Below, in pieces: positions 1-7,474 of a DNA stretch of 33,665 nucleotides; positions within the stretch are counted from its first letter, which is position 1, and every line of letters begins with the position of its first letter. This DNA comes from Alphaproteobacteria bacterium. Lineage in GTDB: Bacteria; Pseudomonadota; Alphaproteobacteria; JAUXUR01. The position numbers and the translations under genes were made by a program. The notes beneath the pieces were generated by a model. It saw only the letters and a program-made list of their open reading frames with translations, was not told the origin of the DNA and made no database searches. The stretch lies in NCBI GenBank assembly GCA_030680745.1, contig JAUXUR010000051.1, forward strand, positions 1 through 33,665, written 5' to 3'.

Positions 1-303
1 GCCAAATCGGTCTTTTTTATTCGTATGTTTTTTATAAATTAAACCACTCCAATCGTGAGCAATAAGATTATAGTTGACACATAATTGATCTGATTGATTT
101 AAGGCAGAATCTTTTATAGGCTTTATTAATTCTGTTAATTCACAACGTTCGTTATTAAAAAAACGCCAAGCAGCTTGGGTTTGATTAAACGCTTCATTCC
201 CCTCTAAGGTACTCTTTATACCTGCTGTTAATAAGCTATTGATACTCATGTGTGATTTCACTAATTGATGATAACGACGTACAAGTCGAGATTCTAAGTC
301 CAT
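1..303 (-). CDS. IS4/Tn5-like transposase, N-terminal part (cut by window edge)
   Basis: An open frame runs from an ATG at 303 to the window edge with no stop, giving 101 residues. It begins MDLESRLVRRYHQL and continues through AAWRFFNNERCELTELIKP to HDWSGLIYKKH. The order matches the N-terminus of Tn5-like IS4-family transposases: a small DNA-binding domain with an (A)YRF.-N-type motif, then the first strand of the RNase H-like fold, where the first catalytic Asp would be the D of AHDWSG. A weak AGGT lies 6 nt before the ATG. The DDE core and C-terminus lie outside the window, so it cannot be said whether the copy is intact. The family call comes from motif pattern only. Confidence 0.72.
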   Translation of the reverse strand, partial: MDLESRLVRRYHQLVKSHMSINSLLTAGIKSTLEGNEAFNQTQAAWRFFNNERCELTELIKPIKDSALNQSDQLCVNYNLIAHDWSGLIYKKHTNKKDRFG

Positions 304-354
304 TTATATTACCTAAGAAATTAAAGATCACATATTAAACATTAATTCCTCTTA

Positions 355-412
355 TTTGTGTAGATACCTATGGGACAAGCCGCGGGACGTAGGAAGGAGT
401 GAAGTGTAAATT
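355..412. repeat. Possible IS end joined to a GC-rich palindromic repeat
   Basis: TTGTGTA at 355-361 upstream of the transposase resembles the TTGTGTA of Tn5-type outer ends and may mark the IS border. Immediately after it, 372-389 contains ACAAGCCGCGGGA, which matches 12 of 13 bases of the palindrome at 12537-12557 read on the other strand. The IS may therefore sit inside one of these palindromes. The exact IS border was not resolved. Confidence 0.3.
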
Positions 413-593
413 TTTACAACTCAACAATTTACCTACATTGTTTTTTCAATATGATTATTTTTAGAAAACACTATAGTTGATCAATCCGCAAAACAAAAAA
501 ATTAAAATTAGATCTTGTATTTTAAAAAAAATCGTTGTAAAAATTAATATTAGCAAAATAATTTTTTTTAATTAAATTTACAAAGGTACCATT

Positions 594-1184
594 ATGAAAT
601 CAAAATTATATTTTTTTGTGAATTTTCTATCAATTTTTATTGTAAGTGAAGTATTTGCGGCAAAAGGGTTAGTTATCAAACTAGAAGTAACCAATACTGC
701 TCAAAATATTATAAATAAAAACATTAGGGTCCCGTCTGGGATGAACGCAAAACAAACAAGTCATCATGTAACAATTGGATACATTGATGCGAATATTCCA
801 GACAAACAGATGGATCAATTAGGAAAACAATTGACTCAAGAACTCCGAAGAGAGTACCCAAAAGCTATTAGATTTAATGTAGCGGGAGCAAGCTTACCTT
901 TTAGAAACAAAAACAACGTTATTGCATTAATTCCTGACAATAAGAATAAAAGTTTTCTCAAAAAAGTTAACAAAAAAACAAATGATATTGTTAAGAAACA
1001 TCATCATAAACTTAATAATTTAACTCAACCAAATAATTATACACCTCATATGACTATTTCAACTAAACAAAATGATCTTCGGTTCCTACAACGATTAAAC
1101 AGTTCGATTTCTTTAGTTAAAAAAAGAAATATCAACAATGAACTTTTCTTTAATTTATATTTCAGTTACACGGTTATGAAATAA
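594..1184 (+). CDS. Exported 2H phosphoesterase-like protein
   Basis: The 196-residue product starts with a Sec-type signal peptide (residues 1-22: short basic start, hydrophobic core, cleavage likely after VFA). The mature part has two HxT motifs, H58-V-T60 (SHHVTIGY) and H152-M-T154 (YTPHMTIS), each followed by a hydrophobic strand. Paired HxT motifs about 90 residues apart define the 2H phosphoesterase superfamily (RNA ligase/LigT-like 2'-5' ligases, cyclic phosphodiesterases, 2',5'-oligoadenylate phosphodiesterases). Most bacterial relatives are cytoplasmic, so a signal peptide is unusual. An AAAGG ribosome site lies at 582-586. It stands alone between an IS remnant and an exported peptidase gene. 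The substrate is unknown: a nucleotide or RNA 2',3'-cyclic or 2',5' bond is expected from the family. The superfamily call is fairly secure; the biological role is not. Confidence 0.72.
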   Translation: MKSKLYFFVNFLSIFIVSEVFAAKGLVIKLEVTNTAQNIINKNIRVPSGMNAKQTSHHVTIGYIDANIPDKQMDQLGKQLTQELRREYPKAIRFNVAGASLPFRNKNNVIALIPDNKNKSFLKKVNKKTNDIVKKHHHKLNNLTQPNNYTPHMTISTKQNDLRFLQRLNSSISLVKKRNINNELFFNLYFSYTVMK

Positions 1185-1504
1185 TAATACCCCACGGGAA
1201 AGCCCTGAGATCCACTAAGTTCGCCCTCTATCTTCATGACCTAGTTTTTCGATGTATCTACGATATCGTATCCTCGTTAAACCGGCAATCAAAACAAATG
1301 ATCCTTTACTCAAAATATAAACATAACAATACGTTTTTTTATACATACAAAGTAAGTCAAGAAGAAAAAAATTAATAGTTTTATATTGTTTTTGAATCAT
1401 TTCGATACAAGACATTATATAACATTTAAAAATACATTGACTTTCAACTCTAAACAAAATAAATATTAACAAATCATACAACACAAACATTAAACAGGAA
1501 TATA
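1185..1504. other. Non-coding spacer upstream of the S9 peptidase gene
   Basis: No convincing gene is seen. The left part (1188-1290) is richer in GC than its surroundings and holds a 12-bp perfect palindrome TACGATATCGTA at 1259-1270, so it may be a degraded repeat. The right part is very AT-rich and carries a candidate promoter just before the peptidase gene. Confidence 0.4.
1437..1465 (+). promoter_or_regulatory. Candidate sigma70 promoter for the S9 peptidase gene
   Basis: TTGACT at 1437-1442 and TAAATA at 1460-1465 are separated by 17 nt. The gene starts 39 nt after the -10 box, which leaves a short leader. In such AT-rich DNA a chance match is possible. Confidence 0.35.
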
Positions 1505-4057
1505 ATGAAAAAATATTTGTTTTTTACACTCATAATATCATTTTTTATTAGTGAGTTATACGCCGTTAAACCACGCAATAGTTTTTTTAACAACATACAA
1601 CAATCAAGTTCTGCAAAACCTAAAATGCCTTTTGAAGGCTTAACGGGATTAAGCAAAGACGGCACAAAAATAGCTAAAATAAATGCCATCGAAAAAAAAA
1701 TACAAATCATTGATGCTGAACAATCTCACAATGATCAACTAGCTATAATTCAAGAAATTGATTTAAGTAACCATATAACAGAAGATAATCCTTCTGAATT
1801 TAGCTCTCCTGAATTTGTTTGCAATGATGAAGCACTCATTGTTCATAAAATAATCAAAAAACCCAAGGACAATTCATCTAGCAGTCAATTAATCCTAATA
1901 GATCTTAAAACAGAAGTTTTTACGCCTCTTTTAAAAGAAAACGAATACCCTGATCAATACCATTTTTCAAATCTTAACTCAGATGAAATATTTATTGTTA
2001 CAGCACCTGCATATTTTAAATATTTAGAGAATTTACAAAAATCAGGTAATCTTAGAGAGAAAACATATGCACTATCAATGAAATCTATTATAGAAAAATC
2101 CATCAAAAACAATCTATCACTTATTGAATATTTCAATACAATAATCGAAAAAATAGAAGGAGGATGTTCTCCAGTAGAATATTTCAACGCACTAAAAGGA
2201 AAAGCCAAAGAAGAAAATTCCATAGAAGAAAACTCTATATCAGCAATTATAAATAATATAGCAAAAACACTTGAGAAACTCCCCTTTACTACCGTAATGG
2301 GAAAAACACTCATTAATCCTATAAAAAAAGGAATTGAAGAAGCAGAAAAATCACTTGCTGAAAATGAAAAAAAACTCCTTGAAATTAACCAAAAAATAGA
2401 TGCCCTTAATATTGCAGAAGATGATCCTGCTGTTCTTGAAAAAGAATATGAAAAAAAATTCAAAGCAAGAGACAAACTTTCAAAAAAACTTGAAACTCCC
2501 AAACTCAAAATCTTTAAAATCAACCTCCGTACTTTTAAACGCACATTGATTGATACTTATCCTTATGGTCGCACTTCTATTGTTTTCAATTCTAAAGACC
2601 AAATTATCGGCGCTGAAGACATAAAAAAACAAAAACCTTATGGAACAGAAACACGAATTAGCATTAAAACTGGAAAAAGGTGGAAAAAAATATTCGATAT
2701 TTCACTTGAAGATTCAAAGGATAAAAAATATCTCTATCTTTCAAATGATGCTCAAAAACTATATTATGTGTCCAGCGAGTTTACCAATTACAAAGCAGCT
2801 TATGAATTAGACATTCAATCAGGTGCAAGTAAAAAACTATTAGAGCATCCTGATGCAGACATAAAAGATTTTGTGATTATCAATAAACAAGAACAGCCTA
2901 AACTCCACAGATTTGACAGTGCTATTCTTTACAAAATTTGTAAAAATATTCCAAAAGTTTTTTCAAACAACGATGAACTTCAAAATCTCCTTGATCATGT
3001 CAACAACCTAGAAACAACTCATTTAGAAGATTGTATGTCATCAGAAACTTTTATGACGCTTGTGCAAGGCAATATCTTTAAAGAACCTGGTATGTTCTAT
3101 CTTTACGACTTTAGAAATTTGCTGTTGGATAATTTGCTAGACAAAATCAAAGCACCAAAAAAAATAGAACTTTTCCCAGAAGGTAAGATTTTAGCAGAAA
3201 ACCTATCCCCCATGAATGCATACCAAATTAAATCACGCGATGGATTAGAACTTAATTTTTACGTAACGTTGCCTAAAACAAAAAAAGGCACGTCCTACCC
3301 TTTCATCGTTAATGTTCATGGTGGCCCTCAACTACATGATAAAATAAGCTTAAATCCAGAAGATCAATTCTGGGCTGATCGTGAAATAGGTACTGTTCGT
3401 ATCAATTTTAGAGGGTCAACAGGTTATGGTAAAGACTTCCTTGAAGCTGGTGAAGGCGAATGGGGCGCTAAAATGATAGACGATATTGAAGATGTTGTTA
3501 TCCATTTAATCAAACAAAACATCATTGATAAGGATCGTGTTGTTATTAGTGGCTTTAGCTATGGCGGCAATGCTGTTTATTCAGCGCTCGCTTTTAAACC
3601 TGATTTATTCATAGCAGGTATGGCAGGTGCTGGTGATGCCGATCTTTTCAAAACAATCAAACTTGAACCTTCAGAACCCCTTAAAACACATTGGAAAACA
3701 CTTATGTTCGGTGACCCAACTATTTCTAAAAAAGATATGTTAAAGGCATCACTTATTCGTTCTCCTCTTCATCATGTTGAACATATCAAAGTCCCTCTTT
3801 TGATTATTTCACCTGTTGAAGATAAAATTGTTTTTTACAAACAAACTGAATTAATGCTTAAGGCTTTAAAAGCGCATGACAAAGAATATGTTGCTTATAA
3901 AATAAATAAAGCAGGACATGACATGGGTAGTATTGAAAATCATATAGCCCTCCTTGCTATCCAAGAAGAATTCTTAAAACACATCTTTAAGCTTGAAGAA
4001 ACCGAACCCATTGGTGACGCGCTTGAAAAAGCACCCGATATTGTTTGGGTTGATTAA
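1505..4057 (+). CDS. Exported S9-family (prolyl oligopeptidase) serine peptidase
   Basis: The 850-residue protein has a signal peptide (residues 1-20, cleavage likely after LYA), a long N-terminal region that should form the family's beta-propeller, and a C-terminal alpha/beta-hydrolase domain from about residue 590. Catalytic features are complete: the HGGP oxyanion motif, the RGSTGYG and EWGAKM segments typical of S9, the nucleophile S685 in GFSYGG, D773 in the SPVEDKIV segment (aligning with DPP4 Asp708) and H805 in AGHDMG. A Lys/Glu-rich coiled-coil stretch at about residues 275-340 interrupts the propeller. It should cleave peptides in the periplasm or outside the cell. The family is certain; whether it acts as an acylaminoacyl-, dipeptidyl- or oligopeptidase cannot be told. 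Confidence 0.9.
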   Translation: MKKYLFFTLIISFFISELYAVKPRNSFFNNIQQSSSAKPKMPFEGLTGLSKDGTKIAKINAIEKKIQIIDAEQSHNDQLAIIQEIDLSNHITEDNPSEFSSPEFVCNDEALIVHKIIKKPKDNSSSSQLILIDLKTEVFTPLLKENEYPDQYHFSNLNSDEIFIVTAPAYFKYLENLQKSGNLREKTYALSMKSIIEKSIKNNLSLIEYFNTIIEKIEGGCSPVEYFNALKGKAKEENSIEENSISAIINNIAKTLEKLPFTTVMGKTLINPIKKGIEEAEKSLAENEKKLLEINQKIDALNIAEDDPAVLEKEYEKKFKARDKLSKKLETPKLKIFKINLRTFKRTLIDTYPYGRTSIVFNSKDQIIGAEDIKKQKPYGTETRISIKTGKRWKKIFDISLEDSKDKKYLYLSNDAQKLYYVSSEFTNYKAAYELDIQSGASKKLLEHPDADIKDFVIINKQEQPKLHRFDSAILYKICKNIPKVFSNNDELQNLLDHVNNLETTHLEDCMSSETFMTLVQGNIFKEPGMFYLYDFRNLLLDNLLDKIKAPKKIELFPEGKILAENLSPMNAYQIKSRDGLELNFYVTLPKTKKGTSYPFIVNVHGGPQLHDKISLNPEDQFWADREIGTVRINFRGSTGYGKDFLEAGEGEWGAKMIDDIEDVVIHLIKQNIIDKDRVVISGFSYGGNAVYSALAFKPDLFIAGMAGAGDADLFKTIKLEPSEPLKTHWKTLMFGDPTISKKDMLKASLIRSPLHHVEHIKVPLLIISPVEDKIVFYKQTELMLKALKAHDKEYVAYKINKAGHDMGSIENHIALLAIQEEFLKHIFKLEETEPIGDALEKAPDIVWVD

Positions 4058-4075
4058 CGTTTACAACAAAAAAAC

Positions 4076-4131
4076 TGTTTCCCTGAATCAATGTGAACCC
4101 AAAAAGATCACGAATACACATTCAGGGAAAC
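4076..4131. repeat. Inverted repeat with 12-bp perfect arms; left copy of an element flanking the ATPase gene
   Basis: GTTTCCCTGAAT at 4077-4088 is exactly complementary to ATTCAGGGAAAC at 4120-4131, so transcripts can form a hairpin with a 31-nt loop. The sequence TGTTTCCCTGAATCAATG at 4076-4093 recurs exactly, on the other strand, at 6325-6342. Diverged similarity continues for about 30 nt inward in both copies (for example CGAAT and A-GGG). It lies 18 bp after the S9 peptidase stop, so it may also act in transcript termination, though no T-run follows. Confidence 0.6.
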
Positions 4132-4157
4132 AAAACTACTTCTTAATAGGATATTAT

Positions 4158-4239
4158 AGCGTCTCGCTTGGTTAAGAGTAGGAATGAGAACGAAGTATAA
4201 TCTCTTCCTACACCAAACAAATGACGCTCTATTAACCAA
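4158..4239. repeat. Imperfect palindrome
   Basis: Nested complementary arms are visible: AGCGTC (4158-4163) with GACGCT (4223-4228), GTAGGAA (4178-4184) with TTCCTAC (4205-4211), and TTGGTTAA (4168-4175) with TTAACCAA (4232-4239). These pairings compete, so more than one fold is possible. The GTAGGAA..GAG..GAAGT string resembles one beside the palindrome at about 389-406, suggesting an old dispersed repeat. Confidence 0.45.
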
Positions 4240-4377
4240 AAGTGAAAACACCATCTTTTAAAAGAAAAATTATAAATTTATAAAATAATTTACTAGTTAA
4301 AAAATATTATCAATATAATTAAAACAAAAAAATTAAATCATTATAAATCAAAATTTAAATTTAAAAAACTATTTATA

Positions 4378-4406
4378 TTGCATTAATACAACTAAAATGA
4401 TATCTT
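4378..4406 (+). promoter_or_regulatory. Candidate promoter for the AAA+ ATPase gene
   Basis: TTGCAT at 4378-4383 and TATCTT at 4401-4406 lie 17 nt apart, 32 nt before the ATG. A GGAG ribosome site follows at 4427-4430. The background is AT-rich, so confidence is limited. Confidence 0.33.
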
Positions 4407-4437
4407 TCTTGTAATTTATTTTTGATGGAGATTTAAT

Positions 4438-6006
4438 ATGAAAAAAATACAAATGTATATTCTTATGCTTTGTTTTTGTTTAGAAATGCACCAACCTTTA
4501 TATGCAGCAGATGACGAAGATAAAGATGATAAAAAAAACTATGTTGAAATTAATGTATCTGACTTAAACTTAGAAAGTGAATTTCTACCACCATCAGGAC
4601 TTATCTATAATGATGCTTACGACCATCAAAAATTTTTATCCAAACCCATTGCAAAAGCTAAAGCAATTGGCAAAAAAGCAATCCCTATTCTCCCCTACAT
4701 AATTATACCTAGTCTATATCTTGGGTATAAATACTATTCATCCACGACATGCGATCCCGATGCAGAGGAAGAATGCGACTTAGATAATGAATTTTCTATC
4801 AGCAATATAGGAAGAACTACTTTCGATATTTTGGGAGGCTCCTATTTAACTGCAGGCCTTTTTAGTGAAAAAATTCAAACAGTATTTACCAATCTAAAAA
4901 ACAAACTTTTACCTGCATCTTTACAATCAGGAAATTATGCAAAAATATTAAAATACCAAAAAAAAATGGATGAAAGATTTGCTGAGGGCAAAATTACAGA
5001 AAAAACAAAAAATATATTTTATAGCTTCTTAAAACAATATAAAGAACTTTTAAAAAGAACAGATGAAGATAATGAAGACGCTAAATTTTGCTTTTCTAAA
5101 TTAAAAGAAATATACAAACTTCCTAGCAATGTTAAAGTATTAGATTATACAATTATTAAACCCCGTCTTGAAAAATTACTCGAAACATATCCAGAAGAGA
5201 TTCAAGATAAAGCGCGAGAAATTGTTCAAAAAATTGTTCTTTCTTCACATTCATTAAAACCAAAAAAAATAATTATTTGTTTTTATGGTTCACCAGGTAC
5301 AGGCAAAACACATCTAGCTCAAAAACTTGCTGAAATTCTTGAGCTTTCAATGACTTACTTCAAGCCATCCTCATCTGGAGCAGAAAAAATGATTGCTCAA
5401 AATATTGATACTGACGATCATGAAATAATGCTTGATTTATTTTCACATAAAGAAAACAATCATCTGAATAATATCTTGTTTATAGACGAATTTGATTGCT
5501 GCCTAGATAAAGACAATAAACATCACTTTGCGTTTCGTGATTTTTTTACAAATGTATGTGAAAAAAATCAGCTATATTATAAATCTGCTAAAATCTACAA
5601 TCTTGATATCGATATGTCCTCAGCCATTATTATTATGGCCTGCAATAATTTACCCAAAGATGCTGCAATTTTTAGTAGAATTCCCGTTATAGAATTTAAA
5701 AACGTGCCCATAGAAAAACAACTTCCTATAGCATTCAATACTTTTAAAGAAGGATTAAAAAACTATAGACTACCTGAAGAAATAAAAGAAGAGAACGAAA
5801 AAGTTCTACAGGAAATCGTTAACAAAAATACTTTTCCAGGCGTTCGCGTCTTAAAAGACATCGTCGATCAATATGTACTACATCATGCAAAACTGGCATA
5901 TTTGCCTGATGAAAACTTTAATCCATTCAATGTTGATATTGCTTATAAAGACTATGAACGGAATGAGCATACTAAAAAAGATGAACCTGAAAACAACAAG
6001 TATTAA
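4438..6006 (+). CDS. AAA+ ATPase with N-terminal signal peptide and hydrophobic segment
   Basis: The 522-residue protein has a signal-peptide-like start (residues 1-23, likely cleavage after LYA), an acidic stretch, a hydrophobic segment at about 81-97, a possible second weak one near 128-145, then an AAA+ module. The module is complete: Walker A GSPGTGKT (284-291), Walker B LFIDEFD (347-353), sensor 1 ACNN (401-404), a candidate arginine finger R414 and a sensor-2 PGVR (R470). Its function is unknown. ATP is absent from the periplasm, so either residues 1-23 and 81-97 are two membrane spans that return the ATPase to the cytosol, or the protein is delivered into a host cell. Inverted repeats lie on both sides of the gene. 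It is likely monocistronic. Confidence 0.82.
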   Translation: MKKIQMYILMLCFCLEMHQPLYAADDEDKDDKKNYVEINVSDLNLESEFLPPSGLIYNDAYDHQKFLSKPIAKAKAIGKKAIPILPYIIIPSLYLGYKYYSSTTCDPDAEEECDLDNEFSISNIGRTTFDILGGSYLTAGLFSEKIQTVFTNLKNKLLPASLQSGNYAKILKYQKKMDERFAEGKITEKTKNIFYSFLKQYKELLKRTDEDNEDAKFCFSKLKEIYKLPSNVKVLDYTIIKPRLEKLLETYPEEIQDKAREIVQKIVLSSHSLKPKKIIICFYGSPGTGKTHLAQKLAEILELSMTYFKPSSSGAEKMIAQNIDTDDHEIMLDLFSHKENNHLNNILFIDEFDCCLDKDNKHHFAFRDFFTNVCEKNQLYYKSAKIYNLDIDMSSAIIIMACNNLPKDAAIFSRIPVIEFKNVPIEKQLPIAFNTFKEGLKNYRLPEEIKEENEKVLQEIVNKNTFPGVRVLKDIVDQYVLHHAKLAYLPDENFNPFNVDIAYKDYERNEHTKKDEPENNKY

Positions 6007-6034
6007 ACAAAAGAAGATTGCTGATTTAATTGAT

Positions 6035-6198
6035 TATACCCAAATAATCTGAAACTACCGTTTTTAGCCGATGACCTTTGGTCGCTTTTTGAACCAAAAA
6101 TTTCTAAGGTAAAACAATTATCTGTCGAAATTTTCGGCATCAAAAATCACCTCAAATCTCATGTCTAAAAATCGGCATTTCCAAATCATTTGGGTATA
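6035..6198. mobile_element. MITE-like element, copy 1 (164 bp)
   Basis: A 164-bp non-coding unit begins TATACCCAAATAATCTGAAA and ends with its near-complement, TTCCAAATCATTTGGGTATA, giving imperfect terminal inverted repeats of about 20 bp. A second copy of identical length lies at 16724-16887, with about a dozen mismatches and no indel by eye. The TATA at each end suits a TA target duplication as made by IS630/Tc1-type transposases, but no such transposase is present here. A small GACC-TTT-GGTC hairpin lies inside. It sits between the ATPase gene stop and the echA-like gene stop. Confidence 0.8.
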
Positions 6199-6230
6199 TA
6201 ATTACTTATTATTTCATTAAATGCTTTATA

Positions 6231-6266
6231 GATCCCGCGGGTTTTACCGCGGGAAGTAGAGGGATC
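6231..6266. repeat. GC-rich palindromic repeat
   Basis: TCCCGCGG (6233-6240) and CCGCGGGA (6247-6254) form a perfect 8-bp stem with a 6-nt loop, and an outer GATCCC (6231-6236) can pair alternatively with GGGATC (6261-6266). It stands out from very AT-rich surroundings and shares the CCCGCG core and GGGAAGTAG flank with the element at 12497-12560. No T-run follows on either strand, so it looks like a dispersed repeat rather than a standard terminator. Confidence 0.6.
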
Positions 6267-6308
6267 TGGGATTTTCTTAGAATTCCACACAACCCTTAAT
6301 CAGCATTC

Positions 6309-6342
6309 GAGCCATTTAGGCTCTCATTGATTCAGGGAAACA
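6309..6342. repeat. Right copy of the 18-bp inverted repeat, with a small hairpin
   Basis: CATTGATTCAGGGAAACA at 6325-6342 is the exact reverse complement of 4076-4093. Just inside it, GAGCC-ATTTA-GGCTC (6310-6324) forms a 5-bp hairpin. The pair brackets 2.27 kb that contains the AAA+ ATPase gene and MITE copy 1. No direct target duplication was seen outside the repeats. Confidence 0.55.
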
Positions 6343-6390
6343 ATTATGTGTTGATAGCCAAGTATATTTTTTGTCCCACAGATTGATCGA

Positions 6391-7209
6391 TCAATTGTCT
6401 TTGAAATTTGGTTGTCTTTTCGCAACAAAAGCAGCCATTCCTTCTTTTTGATCATTCGTTGCAAAAGTAGATTGGAACAAACGACGTTCAAAACGAATAC
6501 CTTCAGACAAGGTTGTTTCGTAAGCACGATTAACAGATTCTTTAATCATGAACACAGAAGGTTGAGAGAAAGTTGCTATTTTTTGCGCTACATTAAGAAC
6601 TTCTTCCGCAAATTTAGCCTGTGGTACAACACGGGACACAAGACCTGAACGTTCAGCTTCTTGCGCATCAATCACGCGTCCTGTTAAACACATTTCCATC
6701 GCTTTTGCTTTACCAATGACACGTGTCAATCTTTGAGTACCGCCAGCACCAGGCATTGTTCCAATGGTCACTTCAGGTTGTCCAAATTTAGCACTATCGG
6801 ATGCTATAATAAAATCACACATCATCGCAATTTCACAACCACCACCTAATGCATAACCTGAAACGGCTGCAATAATAGGCTTACGACATTGACTTATTTT
6901 TTCCCAAGTTTTAGTGATAAAATCTTCTTGATAAGCTTGGGGATAATTTTTATCTGCCATTTCTTTAATATCGGCACCGGCTGCAAAAACTTTTTCACCA
7001 CCTGTTATGATTGTTACCCTAATATGTGGATTATTTTCATTTTGCTCTAAAGCTATGCCTAATTCTTGTGTCAACTCATTTGAAAGGGCATTTTGAGCAT
7101 TGGGACGATTAAATGTGATAATCCCAACATTACCTTTTTCTTCAATAAGAAGCGTATTAAAAGACATTTTTTCTTGAACTTTACGCGCTGTGTTTGATTG
7201 TGTGGACAT
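6391..7209 (-). CDS. Enoyl-CoA hydratase (crotonase family)
   Basis: It hydrates trans-2-enoyl-CoA to 3-hydroxyacyl-CoA in fatty acid breakdown. The 272 residues from the chosen start include the oxyanion segment AAGADIKEM, YALGGGCEIAMMCD with catalytic E126, and FGQPEVTIGTMPGAGGTQRL with E146. The 20-residue Glu spacing equals that of rat mitochondrial hydratase (144/164). The start at 7209 was chosen because GAGG lies 6 nt upstream; an ATG at 7221 would overlap that site, and MSFNTLL further in would give the family's usual ~258 residues. No other beta-oxidation gene is nearby. Function is strongly supported as a family; short-chain specificity is an inference. Confidence 0.92.
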   Translation of the reverse strand: MSTQSNTARKVQEKMSFNTLLIEEKGNVGIITFNRPNAQNALSNELTQELGIALEQNENNPHIRVTIITGGEKVFAAGADIKEMADKNYPQAYQEDFITKTWEKISQCRKPIIAAVSGYALGGGCEIAMMCDFIIASDSAKFGQPEVTIGTMPGAGGTQRLTRVIGKAKAMEMCLTGRVIDAQEAERSGLVSRVVPQAKFAEEVLNVAQKIATFSQPSVFMIKESVNRAYETTLSEGIRFERRLFQSTFATNDQKEGMAAFVAKRQPNFKDN

Positions 7210-7474
7210 TTTTTTCCTCAATTTATTTTTAACTCAAATCATTTCATATTGTGCCTAAGAAAACGAAGGATGAAAGCAATTACATACATCTTTTTAATCT
7301 CGTTTATGTCAAACTTAAAGTTCAACATCACACACAATTTAAAACAATACGAGTCTATTCTGCACGAAGAATTGAAAACAGGCAATACTCACACAAAATT
7401 TTGTTACTTTTTTAAACTTTCACTTGCCAAAAGATTGTTTATCTTGCATTTTATTATTAGGGGGATAAACAAGA

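Larger units (their letters stand above)
4058..4437. other. Repeat-rich spacer between the S9 peptidase and AAA+ ATPase genes
   Basis: No gene is seen. The spacer holds a 12-bp perfect inverted repeat just after the peptidase stop, an imperfect palindrome at 4158-4239, then about 150 bp of extremely AT-rich sequence ending in a candidate promoter. Confidence 0.6.

Noticed and set aside
1215-1490. Leftward frame whose end (YVYILSK...GLTRIRYRRYIEK) faintly recalls a GIY-YIG nuclease
   Set aside because: The spacing and key residues of GIY-YIG do not fit, the rest is low-complexity AT-rich translation, and there is no good ribosome site.
1954-2544. Long antisense frame of 196 codons inside the S9 peptidase gene
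   Set aside because: Composition (Ser/Phe/Ile-rich) is that of a shadow of Lys/Glu-rich coding on the other strand.
3993-4175. Rightward 60-codon frame over the end of the S9 peptidase gene
   Set aside because: It overlaps conserved peptidase coding and the inverted repeat, with no sign of being translated.
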